Of a stretch of DNA of 22,529 nucleotides, positions 14,689 through 21,757 are shown piece by piece. Positions within the stretch are counted from its first letter, which is position 1. Every line of letters starts with the position of its first letter. The notes beneath the pieces are model-generated. The model made no database searches. It had not been told where the DNA came from and was given only the letters and a program-made list of their open reading frames with translations. Made by a program: the position numbers and the translations under genes. Location of the stretch: assembly GCA_033813635.1 (NCBI GenBank), contig JAPXRI010000042.1:1-22529 (forward strand), given 5' to 3'. This stretch comes from JAPXRI01 sp033813635. GTDB lineage: Bacteria > Bacillota > Clostridia > Oscillospirales > QAMX01.

Positions 14689-15104
14689 TTAAGCTTGCCC
14701 GGACGCGCCGCGTATATGCTGCTCCAGCTCGTTTATAAGGGCCGCCGCGGCGGCCTTGCTGCGGGCGCTGTTTTCAGCGCTTGCGTACTCGACGAGCCAG
14801 ACGCAGGCGTCGGTCAGGTTGCAGAGCAGCGCATAGAGCTTTCGCCTGAGGGCGCGGCGGGGGTCGGCAAACCCGTGGCCGCCGTAGCCCTTCAGAAACG
14901 CGTCGTTGATCATCCGGCAGCCGGCCAGCTCGAAGTCGGAGTCGCCACAGACCGAGCGGTCGCCGTCGATTATCGCCGCGACAGCGTACCCGCCCTCTGC
15001 GGAGCAGACGAGGACGTTTCCTGCTCAGAGGTCGGTGTGGCAGAGGCGGGGACTGTTGTTTCGTCCGGCATGGCGCGGTAGCGGTTTACGAAGCGCGGGT
15101 TATA
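14689..15104 (-). pseudogene. Truncated aminoglycoside-phosphotransferase-like kinase
   Basis: On the minus strand the C-terminal half of an APH-family kinase can be read: FVNRYRAMPDE, then after a frame change near 15050 LCHTDL-stop-AGNVLV, which is the catalytic Brenner loop. It continues with AAIIDGDRS (the metal-binding Asp), GDSDFELA and MINDAFLKGYGGHGF, ending at 14689 in GASGQA. A TGA (15027-15025) interrupts the catalytic loop, where related kinases often have Trp or His. The N-terminal lobe is missing. It is therefore dead as a kinase. A good leftward promoter abuts its broken 5' end. Original substrate (aminoglycoside, amino sugar or other small molecule) cannot be told. Confidence 0.72.
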
Positions 15105-15112
15105 CAGGGATG

Positions 15113-15141
15113 ATTATACCAGCGATTTCGCCGCAAGTCAA
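15113..15141 (-). promoter_or_regulatory. Leftward promoter before the kinase pseudogene and DUF1538 operon
   Basis: On the minus strand TTGACT (15141-15136), a 17-base spacer ending in TGG and TATAAT (15118-15113) give a strong promoter with an extended -10. It could drive the whole leftward block down to the terminator at 11871. Confidence 0.65.
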
Positions 15142-15203
15142 ATCTAAGCGGCGGAGACGGCTTTAAGGAAAAAAAGATGAATAAGAGAAAGGAAGGTCAA
15201 AGC

Positions 15204-15815
15204 ATGGAGGAAAACGCAGTGAACGCTGCGCGCGCGGGGGCCGTGGACCCGCGGGAGGATTTAAACACGGCCGGGGCGGCGCGGGAGGCCGAACCGGCGG
15301 AGCAGAGGGAGATTAAGGAAAAACCGGCCCGGGCGCAGACGCCGGAGGTCAACGCGTCGTTCGCGGCGATGCGGCGCGAAAACGAGCGGCTCTCCCGGGA
15401 GCTGGAGGAGGCGAAGGCACGCTCCGAAAAGGCCGCGGAGAGCGGGGAGGCGCTGTTGTCCGCGCGGAGGGAGGCGGGGGTTCTGCAGGCGCTGCTCTCA
15501 AGGCAGCGGTTCGAGAGCGACCTGGCGGAGATCAAACGCTTTTTCCCTGAGGAAAAGGCGGGGGACGTCACCGAGCTGGGGGAGCAGTTTCTGCGGCTCC
15601 GTGCCGCCGGCATCGACAACCTGACCGCGTACCGCGCCTGCGTTGCCGCGGGGGAGAAGCCCGCCGGAAAGCCGGAGACCGGGGCGGTCGGCGCGGACGG
15701 GAACACTGAGAAGACCTACTACTCGCCCTCCGAGGTGGACAGGCTCACAAAGCGGGAGCTGTCCAACCCGAAGATACTCGAGAGAGTGATGAGGTCGATG
15801 ACAAAATGGCGGTAG
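15204..15815 (+). CDS. Phage scaffolding protein
   Basis: 203 residues from the preferred start. The chain is highly charged and helical: an Ala/Glu-rich N-terminus, a coiled coil (FAAMRRENERLSRELEEAKA), a middle region FESDLAEIKRFFPEE, and the C-terminal block YYSPSEVDRLTKRELSNPKIL seen in scaffold proteins of Firmicute phages. Scaffolds guide capsid assembly and are removed before DNA packaging. Location just before the capsid gene agrees. An ATG at 15177 is in frame, but GGAAGG (15191-15196) lies seven bases before the ATG at 15204, so the shorter form is preferred. The gene resumes the rightward late operon after the inverted insertion. Confidence 0.8.
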   Translation: MEENAVNAARAGAVDPREDLNTAGAAREAEPAEQREIKEKPARAQTPEVNASFAAMRRENERLSRELEEAKARSEKAAESGEALLSARREAGVLQALLSRQRFESDLAEIKRFFPEEKAGDVTELGEQFLRLRAAGIDNLTAYRACVAAGEKPAGKPETGAVGADGNTEKTYYSPSEVDRLTKRELSNPKILERVMRSMTKWR

Positions 15816-15832
15816 TCAGGGAAGGCTGGCGA

Positions 15833-15921
15833 AAACCGCGACAAAGCGCAAACCGCGACACGCGGAACCGCAGTCCGCGGAAGAAAAAATTTAAAAAATG
15901 AGACGGGAAGCTCACCGTCTC
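15833..15921 (+). promoter_or_regulatory. Repeat and hairpins in the leader of the capsid gene
   Basis: AAACCGCGACA occurs twice 17 bases apart (15833, 15850). Two perfect hairpins follow: CGCGGA/TCCGCG (15861-15879) and GAGACGG/CCGTCTC (15900-15921), the latter ending about nine bases before the capsid ribosome site. They may stabilise or partly terminate the mRNA; neither has a T-tail. Confidence 0.45.
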
Positions 15922-15940
15922 CGACGAAAGGAAGAGGCAT

Positions 15941-16762
15941 ATGGCATACGACAATTTCAAGCCGACGGTTTGGTCGGCGCATATTCAGACGGAGCTTGAG
16001 AAGAACTGCGTACTGCTCGAGGCCTGCAACACCCGGTTCCAGGGCGAGGCGGGCGAGGGGAAGCGGGTAAAGATCATCGGCGCCACCCGCCCCACCGCGA
16101 AGACCTATCTGCCCGGGGTCCAGATCGAGGACGCGGAGACGCCCTCCGACACCTCGGTGTACCTCGACACCAACCAGTATAAATACACCCACTTCCTCGT
16201 GGACGATATCGACGAGGCGCAGTCGGTGGAGGGGCTGATGCAGGCCTACATGAAGGGCAGCGCGGAGGAGCTCGCAGAGCAGCGCGACGCCTATGTGGCC
16301 TCGCTGGCGAAAAACGCGACCCTCTGCTCCGCCTCAACCGCCGTGGCCGGGGAGGACGCCGCGAAGGCGCTGATCGACGAGGGCTTCGTGACCCTCTGGG
16401 ACAACGGCGTAAAAATCTCCGGCGACGTGGTGATCGAGGTCACGCCCTGGTTCTACAGCCTGTTCAAAAACAGGCTGTCCGAGCTGTACACCAACAACGT
16501 CGAGCTGATCAAAAAGGGCATTGTCGGCATGTACAACGGCGCGGTGGTCAAGATGACGAACAACCTCTACAGCGACGGCACCGACGACTATATGTACATC
16601 CGCACGAAAAACGCGATCGCCTTTGCCGGCGGCATCTCGAAGGTGGAGGCCTACCGCCCGGAAAAGCTGTTCTCCGACGCGATCAAGGCTCTGGACACCT
16701 TCGGCGCGAAGATCATCAGGCCCAAGGAGCTCTACGTCGTCAAGGCCCACAGGTCGGCGTAA
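15941..16762 (+). CDS. Major capsid protein
   Basis: 273 residues beginning MAYDNFKPTVWSAHIQTELEK, a start typical of HK97-fold coat proteins of short-tailed and some siphophages. Middle blocks (VKIIGATRPTAKTYLPG, FLVDDIDEAQSVEGLMQAYM) and the C-terminal GAKIIRPKELYVVKA agree with that family. It assembles into the icosahedral shell on the scaffold encoded just upstream. The start is supported by GGAAGAGG six bases upstream. No protease gene is present, so maturation would have to be protease-independent. Confidence 0.88.
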   Translation: MAYDNFKPTVWSAHIQTELEKNCVLLEACNTRFQGEAGEGKRVKIIGATRPTAKTYLPGVQIEDAETPSDTSVYLDTNQYKYTHFLVDDIDEAQSVEGLMQAYMKGSAEELAEQRDAYVASLAKNATLCSASTAVAGEDAAKALIDEGFVTLWDNGVKISGDVVIEVTPWFYSLFKNRLSELYTNNVELIKKGIVGMYNGAVVKMTNNLYSDGTDDYMYIRTKNAIAFAGGISKVEAYRPEKLFSDAIKALDTFGAKIIRPKELYVVKAHRSA

Positions 16763-16789
16763 GGCTCGCCCGACGCAGAGGAAGAGCAT

Positions 16790-17140
16790 ATGACCGGAAA
16801 TGAGCTTTTAAAGAGGGCGGCGGCGATACTGCAGGAGAGCCCGGGGGGGTACGCCGGGTACGCGCCGGAGCATATTAGCCTTGTGCTCGCGGAGACCTTC
16901 GAGGTCAACAACCGCATCAGGCTCTCCAAGGGGATGGAGGAGCTTCCGGCGATTCCGGCGCTCGCCTCTCTGGACGACGCGGTGCCCTACGAGGAGGAGC
17001 TTGCCGGGCTCGCGCTGCCGCTGGGGCTCGCCTGCAGGCTGTACGCCGACGCGGACAACAACGCGATGCTCTCGCTCTACAAGCAGGAGTACGCCTTCGC
17101 GGTCAACGCGGCGGACAGGTGCGTGGCGCGCTTCGAGTAG
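16790..17140 (+). CDS. Head-tail adaptor / head completion protein
   Basis: 116 residues, mostly helical, with ELLKRAAAILQES at the start and a repeated short-helix pattern ending CVARFE. Size and the position right after the capsid gene fit the adaptor proteins that extend the portal ring. The sequence itself has no diagnostic motif, so the call rests mainly on gene order. GAGGAAGAG lies a few bases before the ATG. It is followed by an unusual 494-base gap instead of the next structural gene. Confidence 0.6.
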   Translation: MTGNELLKRAAAILQESPGGYAGYAPEHISLVLAETFEVNNRIRLSKGMEELPAIPALASLDDAVPYEEELAGLALPLGLACRLYADADNNAMLSLYKQEYAFAVNAADRCVARFE

Positions 17141-17155
17141 AGCTTCCAAAGGGTA

Positions 17156-17353
17156 GAAAAAGGGAGTCCGCGGGGATTTCCCGCGGGCTCCCGGGTGGGA
17201 ACTTATATCAGCGCGTCAGGGCGGGCGGCGGATTATTTTTTATCCGGGTCATGTTTGTTGAAAAGACATGTTTTTTCATAACTATGTTCCTTTCTTCAGC
17301 AGTGCGGCAATTTTGCATGTCTTTTGGCGCAATCCCGGCTGACAGTAATTATA
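17156..17353 (-). ncRNA. Leftward small transcription unit 1 (promoter, short frame, terminator)
   Basis: On the minus strand an extended -10 TGGTATAAT (17356-17348) predicts a transcript from about 17341. AAAGGA (17293-17288) lies eight bases before an ATG (17279), opening a 23-codon frame to TGA at 17208. A terminator follows: GGGAG, one mismatch, CCGCGGG, 5-base loop, CCCGCGG, CTCCC and then TTTTT (17161-17157). The RNA would be about 185 bases. AAAAGACATG (17261-17270) and its complement (17316-17325) flank the ribosome site and start codon, so the RNA can fold around them. It may be a regulatory RNA, a peptide gene, or both. Confidence 0.55.
17208..17279 (-). CDS. Possible 23-residue peptide in small unit 1
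   Basis: Reads MKKHVFSTNMTRIKN followed by NPPPALTR. It is basic and not hydrophobic, so it does not resemble a type I toxin or a holin. Support comes only from the ribosome site at good spacing and from the surrounding promoter and terminator. No homologue is recognised. Confidence 0.35.
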   Translation of the reverse strand: MKKHVFSTNMTRIKNNPPPALTR

Positions 17354-17399
17354 CCATGAGAGACGAAAAAAAGTATAGAATCAGCGTTTCGCGGCGCGC

Positions 17400-17583
17400 A
17401 AAAAAAAATACCGCTTCGTCAGATAGCGGAGCGGTGAATGAGGAAAAAAGATATGAAAAAGTATGGGTAGCAAGCATTGGCGCCGGGGAGAAAAAATGCG
17501 GAGAGGTTAAGTTGGGATTTGTAGAATAAGCCGAAGCGAAAAATGGGTATCGGCATAATTTACAATTACGCATCAAGATTATA
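17400..17583 (-). ncRNA. Leftward small transcription unit 2
   Basis: On the minus strand TTGTAT, 17 bases and TGGTATAAT (-10 box 17583-17578) would start an RNA near 17571. About 135 bases later ACCGCT/AGCGGT (17435-17410, with an alternative inner CCGCT/AGCGG) forms a hairpin followed by nine T's (17408-17400). An open frame covers the unit, but it lacks a ribosome site and runs through the terminator, so a non-coding RNA about 170 bases long is more likely. Unit 1 follows directly in the same direction. Confidence 0.45.
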
Positions 17584-17634
17584 CCATAATTCGATAATTA
17601 ATACAAGCCCCAAAAAGAGAAAAAGGTGATAATT

Positions 17635-19506
17635 ATGAGAGCTGCAAAAGTGCCCGGGGCGCCCAGGGCAAGGCGCGCGGCGTCGTACAGGAGCTTCCGG
17701 GGCGTGGATTTCTCCACCGACCCCACCGGCGTGGCGGAGGGGCGCAGCCCGTACGCGAAAAACCTGATTCCTGACAAGTCGGGCTTCCCTGAAAAGCGGC
17801 CGGGCTGGCGGACCGTGGGCAGCTACGGCGCGGAGATCCGGGGCATCCACAGGCTTTCGACGGAGAGCTCGGAGAAGCTCATCGTCCACGCCGGGAACGC
17901 GCTGTACCTGCACGGAGAAACGCCCGTGAAGCTGTTTGAGACGGCCTCCGTGGGGAAGTCCTTTTCGCTGGTCTGCGCCGGGAAGCTCTGGATTCTGACC
18001 GGGGAGGAATACCTCTGCTTCGACGGGAGCGGGATAACGCGGGTTTCCGACATCGCCTACGCGCCCACCACCGTAATCTCGGCGCCCCCGGCTGGCGGAG
18101 GTGCGGCCTTCGAGCCGGTCAACCTTCTGACCGGGCGGCGGAAGAACCGGTTTCGCGGGGACGGGGTGTCGACGCTGTACGCCCTGGACTCGGAGGGCAT
18201 CGACGGCGTCTGCGAGGTCAGCGTCGGCGGAGAGGTTGTCGACCCGGCGCTCTACGCCGTGGACGCGGCGGCCGGTACGGTGACGTTTTCCTCAGCGCCG
18301 CCCGCGCCCTCGACGCCGGGGGAGGACAACGTTGTTGTCGCGTTTTCAAAGACCGTGCCGGGGAACGCCGCGGCGGTGGAGCGCTGCCGGTTCATGGGGC
18401 TGTTCGGCCTGGGCGGGGCGAACTCGGACAGGATATTTTTTTCCGGGAATCCGGAGAGGCAAAACGTAGACTGGCACTGCGACATATCTGCGCCGGCGTA
18501 CGACGTCGACCCCACCTATGTGCCGGACACCTCCTACGCCTACGTGGGTTCGGACGGCAACGCGATCATGGGCTACCGCCGGCTCGGGGCGTACCAGCTG
18601 ATAGTCAAGGCGCAAAACGACCAGGACGCGAGCCTGTTTCTGCGCTCGTCCGCGCTGGACAGCGCCGGGAACACGGCGTTCGGGCTGACCCAGGGCGCTG
18701 TGGGGAGCGGCGCGGTCTCGATGTACGCGTTCGCCACGCTGCGGGACGAGCCGCTGTTTCTGACCCGGGACGGGGTCTGCGGCGTCGTCACCAGCGCGGT
18801 CACCAACGTCACGAGCATACAGAACCGCTCGTATTTCGTTGACAGGGCGCTGCTGTCGGAGCCCGGGCTCGAAAACGCGGTCGCGGTAGAGTGGAACGGG
18901 CTCTACCTGCTCTGCGTCAACTCCCGCTGCTACGTGCTGGACGGGACTCAGCGCCGGGCATACCCCGAAAAGGCGGTCGGGTCGGTCTGCGAGTGCTGCT
19001 ACTGGACGAATATCCCGGCGAGCTGCTTCTGCGAGGCCGGGGGAACGCTCTGGTTCGGCACTGCCGACGGGCGGCTCTGCCGGTTCAACACGGATATCGG
19101 CGGCCTGGGCCGGTACAGCGACGACGGCTACGGTATCGAGGCGGTCTGGTCGACAAGGGCCGACGACGGCGGGGATTTCGGCAGGACGAAAACCCTCAAT
19201 CCCCGCTGGTGCGCGGTGATGGTCAAGCCCGGCACCCACGCCGGGGCGCGGGTGTATCTGTCGGCGCAAAAGGCGTCCGCGAGGCTCCTGACCCCGGAGA
19301 GCGGGAACGGCTTTTCCTACGACGGGCTGCCATACGAGGATTTCAGGTTCGACACCTACGACAGCCTGGAGGTGTTCCCGCTTGACATAAGGGTCAAGGA
19401 CTACGTAACGCTGCAGATCATCGTCAAAAACGAGGCCGCAAACGAGAACTTCGGCGTCTGCGGGATTATCAAGCGGTTCGTGTTCAACAGCTATGTGAAA
19501 CGGTAA
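17635..19506 (+). CDS. Large beta-rich virion protein, possible portal-vertex stabiliser or tail hub
   Basis: About 623 residues, rich in short beta strands and turn motifs (GKLWILTGEEYLCFDG, GGTLWFGTADGRLCRFNTD), suggesting a beta-propeller. The N-terminus (YRSFRGVDFSTDPTGVAEGRSPYAKNL) resembles the start of P22-type DNA-stabilisation and tail-plug proteins. Placed after the head adaptor and before the lysis genes, it probably seals the portal and anchors the short tail. AAGG at 17623-17626 is eight bases before the ATG at 17635; a GTG at 17626 is in frame but overlaps that site. Function is inferred from fold pattern and position, not a diagnostic motif. Confidence 0.6.
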   Translation: MRAAKVPGAPRARRAASYRSFRGVDFSTDPTGVAEGRSPYAKNLIPDKSGFPEKRPGWRTVGSYGAEIRGIHRLSTESSEKLIVHAGNALYLHGETPVKLFETASVGKSFSLVCAGKLWILTGEEYLCFDGSGITRVSDIAYAPTTVISAPPAGGGAAFEPVNLLTGRRKNRFRGDGVSTLYALDSEGIDGVCEVSVGGEVVDPALYAVDAAAGTVTFSSAPPAPSTPGEDNVVVAFSKTVPGNAAAVERCRFMGLFGLGGANSDRIFFSGNPERQNVDWHCDISAPAYDVDPTYVPDTSYAYVGSDGNAIMGYRRLGAYQLIVKAQNDQDASLFLRSSALDSAGNTAFGLTQGAVGSGAVSMYAFATLRDEPLFLTRDGVCGVVTSAVTNVTSIQNRSYFVDRALLSEPGLENAVAVEWNGLYLLCVNSRCYVLDGTQRRAYPEKAVGSVCECCYWTNIPASCFCEAGGTLWFGTADGRLCRFNTDIGGLGRYSDDGYGIEAVWSTRADDGGDFGRTKTLNPRWCAVMVKPGTHAGARVYLSAQKASARLLTPESGNGFSYDGLPYEDFRFDTYDSLEVFPLDIRVKDYVTLQIIVKNEAANENFGVCGIIKRFVFNSYVKR

Positions 19507-19522
19507 GAAAGGACGGGGTAGA

Positions 19523-19963
19523 ATGGAGAAGGTGTTTACGGCGATCAAGCTCGGGGCCGCGGCCGCGGGCGGGTGGATTGCCCAGCGGCTCGGCGGGTGG
19601 GACGGGCTCTTGATCGCGCTGGTCGCGCTGGTCTGCGCGGACATATTGAGCGGGTTGATTAAGGCCGCGCTCCGCAAATCCGACAAGAGCGCCACCGGGG
19701 GCGTGTCCTCCGAGGCGATGTGGCGTGGCGGGCTTAAAAAGCTTTTGATGTTCGTGCTGGTGGCGGTGGCCGCGGTGGCTGACGATCTGATCTCGGAGTC
19801 CTGCGCGCTGATCAGGGGCGCGACGGTGAGCTACTACATCGCGGTGGAGGGGCTGTCCGTGGTGGAGAACGCGCTTTTGTGCGGCATACCGGTCCCGGAA
19901 AAGCTGAAGAGCGTTTTCGAAGTGATGAAAACCAAAAACGGGGAGGAGTCTGGGAATGAGTAG
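19523..19963 (+). CDS. Holin (toxin secretion / phage lysis family)
   Basis: 146 residues with three to four apolar segments: LLIALVALVCADILSGLIKA, then after a polar loop KKLLMFVLVAVAAVADDLIS, then YYIAVEGLSVVENALL. The pattern ADILSGLIKAAL...SEAMWRGGLKKLLMF is characteristic of the phage_holin_4 family of Clostridia and Bacilli. It opens the membrane to release the lysin. AAAGGACGGGG precedes the start. The stop overlaps the lysin start by eight bases, a standard holin-lysin pair. Confidence 0.88.
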   Translation: MEKVFTAIKLGAAAAGGWIAQRLGGWDGLLIALVALVCADILSGLIKAALRKSDKSATGGVSSEAMWRGGLKKLLMFVLVAVAAVADDLISESCALIRGATVSYYIAVEGLSVVENALLCGIPVPEKLKSVFEVMKTKNGEESGNE

Positions 19964-20546
19964 CATTTTAACCGGAAAGCAGCTGGCGGAGTTCTGCGCC
20001 GCGCAGGCCGGACAGGCCTATGTCTGGGGCGGGCTCGGCTACACTCTGACGGAGTCGCGCATCGAGCAGCTGAAAAAGCTGTACCCGAGCGTGTTTACTG
20101 ACGCCTACATCGCGAAATGCCGCGCGAGGTTGGGCATGCGCGCCTTCGACTGCGTGGGGCTTGTGAAGCATTTCCTCTGGGGCAATACCGGCGACGGCGT
20201 GCTCCGCCGCTACGCGGTGAACGGCATACCGGACACCACCGCCAACGGCCTTTTCGCGCTCTGCGGAGAGCGGGGGAGCGTTTCGGCGCTGCCCGAGAAG
20301 CCCGGGCTTTTGCTGCACAGGGACGGCCACGTCGGCGTCTACCTGGGCGGCGGCAGGGTGGCGGAGGCCAGGGGGATCGACTACGGCGTCGTGATCTCCC
20401 CCGTCTCCGGGCGGGATTTCACCCAGTGGGGCGAGCTGCCGGGCGTAGACTACTCCAAGGCGGCGGCCGGGGGCAGGACTATCGGGCTTGAGGAGCTGCG
20501 GGGCATCCTGAAAAATGCCGGGGTTTCCGCGGTGAGCGTCGACTGA
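19956..20546 (+). CDS. NlpC/P60 peptidoglycan hydrolase (endolysin)
   Basis: 196 residues. The N-terminal YVWGGLG, the nucleophile Cys66 in AFDCVGLVKHF and His125 in GHVGVYLGGGRVAEARG make an NlpC/P60 cysteine peptidase, which cuts the peptide stems of peptidoglycan. A 40-residue C-terminal tail (TIGLEELRGILKNAG) looks like a small helical or binding appendix, with no known wall-binding repeat. No signal peptide is present, so it depends on the holin, whose gene it overlaps. Confidence 0.9.
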   Translation: MSSILTGKQLAEFCAAQAGQAYVWGGLGYTLTESRIEQLKKLYPSVFTDAYIAKCRARLGMRAFDCVGLVKHFLWGNTGDGVLRRYAVNGIPDTTANGLFALCGERGSVSALPEKPGLLLHRDGHVGVYLGGGRVAEARGIDYGVVISPVSGRDFTQWGELPGVDYSKAAAGGRTIGLEELRGILKNAGVSAVSVD

Positions 20547-20558
20547 GGAGGGAGCCCG

Positions 20559-21611
20559 ATGCAGCTTGTGAAGACGACCTATATAGAACCCGCGGCGGCG
20601 AAAACCGCGGAGGAGTATTTAAAGGAGGCCCTCGCCGCGGAGCTGGCCGCCGCGAGGGCGAAGACGGGCGAGGGGATAGCCGGGTACGAGAGCGAGATCC
20701 CGGAGATCAACAAAGCCTACGATGCCCTCGCCGCCAACGCCTACAGGGAGCTGCTCGCCGGACAGAGGGCCTCCGCCAACGCCCTCGCCGGGGCCGGGCT
20801 GTACGATTCCGGCTACGCGGATTCCTACAGGCTCGCGGAGCGGCTGGCCTATAAAAACGAGCTGAACGAAAACGAGGCCGCCCGCGCGGCGGCGATAGCG
20901 GACATAGGGGAGCGCATCGAGAGCCTGAAGCGGGAGGGCGAGAAAAGCGAGAGCGAGATCGGCGCGCGCTACGCGAGGCTGCTGGCGGAGCAGGCCGACA
21001 GGGACAGGGAGAGCGCGATAGAAAACGCCTACTCCGCCGCCGAGCTCGGCGACTTCTCCGGGCTGGAGGCGCTGGGGATCGACACCTCGGCGGCGAAAAG
21101 GCTCTACGACGCGAAGCTCTATTCCGCGCTGAACGCCGCGGCCGGCGCTTCAAGCGGTAAAACGTCGGCATCGTCCGCCGGGACGAAGGCCTCCGAGAGC
21201 CTCGGCGCCCTTGAGAGCGAGCTCGCCGTTGGCATGGCGAAGGGCTTTGTGGACAACTATTCGGCAAAGCAGGGGATACCCTTTTCGGAGATCCTGCCGC
21301 TGCTGGAGCGCTCGAAGGATTTCCTCACCGGGAAGTACGGCGCGGCGTTCTACGAAAAATACCTCGACACGGTGCTCAAAAGCTACCCCGGCTCGAGCCG
21401 CTACACCGGCGGGAGCCTCTCGTCGGTGGAGGGCATCATCGCGTTCATCAACAACAAAAACAACATGCACCGCTTCTATAAGGACGGCGGCTATAACCTC
21501 GAAAACATCGCCGCCCTTATCGCAAACGCCTCCCTGTCCGACGCGGAGAAAAAGGAGCTCTACAACTACTACGCCGTGCCGGACAACGTGATCGCGAGGG
21601 CGAAGAGGTAG
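20559..21611 (+). CDS. Ala-rich coiled-coil virion protein, probably ejected internal protein
   Basis: 350 residues. Residues 15-180 are an Ala/Glu/Arg-rich helical rod (AEEYLKEALAAELAAARAK, then ARLLAEQADRDRESAIENAY). A Ser/Ala/Gly linker (about 195-215) leads to a mixed C-terminal domain ending VPDNVIARAKR. Internal virion proteins of podoviruses, which are ejected to form a channel for DNA, have this kind of composition; tape-measure proteins are longer and occur in long-tailed phages. GGAGG lies eight bases before the start. It is the last phage gene I can recognise. A tail-fibre or spike gene is absent, so it might also serve another tail role. Confidence 0.5.
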   Translation: MQLVKTTYIEPAAAKTAEEYLKEALAAELAAARAKTGEGIAGYESEIPEINKAYDALAANAYRELLAGQRASANALAGAGLYDSGYADSYRLAERLAYKNELNENEAARAAAIADIGERIESLKREGEKSESEIGARYARLLAEQADRDRESAIENAYSAAELGDFSGLEALGIDTSAAKRLYDAKLYSALNAAAGASSGKTSASSAGTKASESLGALESELAVGMAKGFVDNYSAKQGIPFSEILPLLERSKDFLTGKYGAAFYEKYLDTVLKSYPGSSRYTGGSLSSVEGIIAFINNKNNMHRFYKDGGYNLENIAALIANASLSDAEKKELYNYYAVPDNVIARAKR

Positions 21612-21688
21612 GGAAACATCGAATATATTGCAAAAGACTTTAAAGTAGAAAATCTAAGCAACATCATGGAGTTGCAGACGAATTTGCG

Positions 21689-21718
21689 TTGACATAAGGG
21701 CTCCGGATGCCTTATCAT
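21689..21718 (+). promoter_or_regulatory. Promoter of the cyclophilin gene
   Basis: TTGACA (21689-21694), an 18-base spacer and TATCAT (21713-21718), 40 bases before the cyclophilin start. It indicates an independent host transcription unit beginning after the prophage. Confidence 0.65.
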
Positions 21719-21757
21719 AAAGCAAGGGACGAAAAGCTATTTTTAAGGAGAGAAAAC

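Noticed and set aside
411..15027. Possible recoding of TGA as Trp, because the broken genes at 123-973 and 14689-15104 have in-frame TGA where Trp would fit
   Set aside because: Many clearly intact genes here end at TGA, including tight overlaps (DUF1538 with the PII gene, toxin with antitoxin, the ArpU-like gene, the lysin). No intact gene needs TGA read-through, and both broken genes also carry frameshifts. Ordinary decay explains them.
14584..15081. 165-codon plus-strand open frame in the gap before the scaffold gene
   Set aside because: The minus strand reads recognisable kinase motifs over the same bases, so this frame is only its shadow. It also lacks a ribosome site.
17119..17529. 136-codon plus-strand frame after the head adaptor, and the 75-codon minus-strand frame at 17349-17576
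   Set aside because: Both cross terminators and AT-rich runs, have no ribosome site and show no protein-like pattern. Promoter and terminator signals fit short RNAs better.
3420..21710. 8-bp match GCTCCGGA near both prophage ends as an attachment repeat
   Set aside because: Too short to distinguish from chance, and a similar string recurs in the TAC terminator. No longer shared repeat or dif-like site was found.
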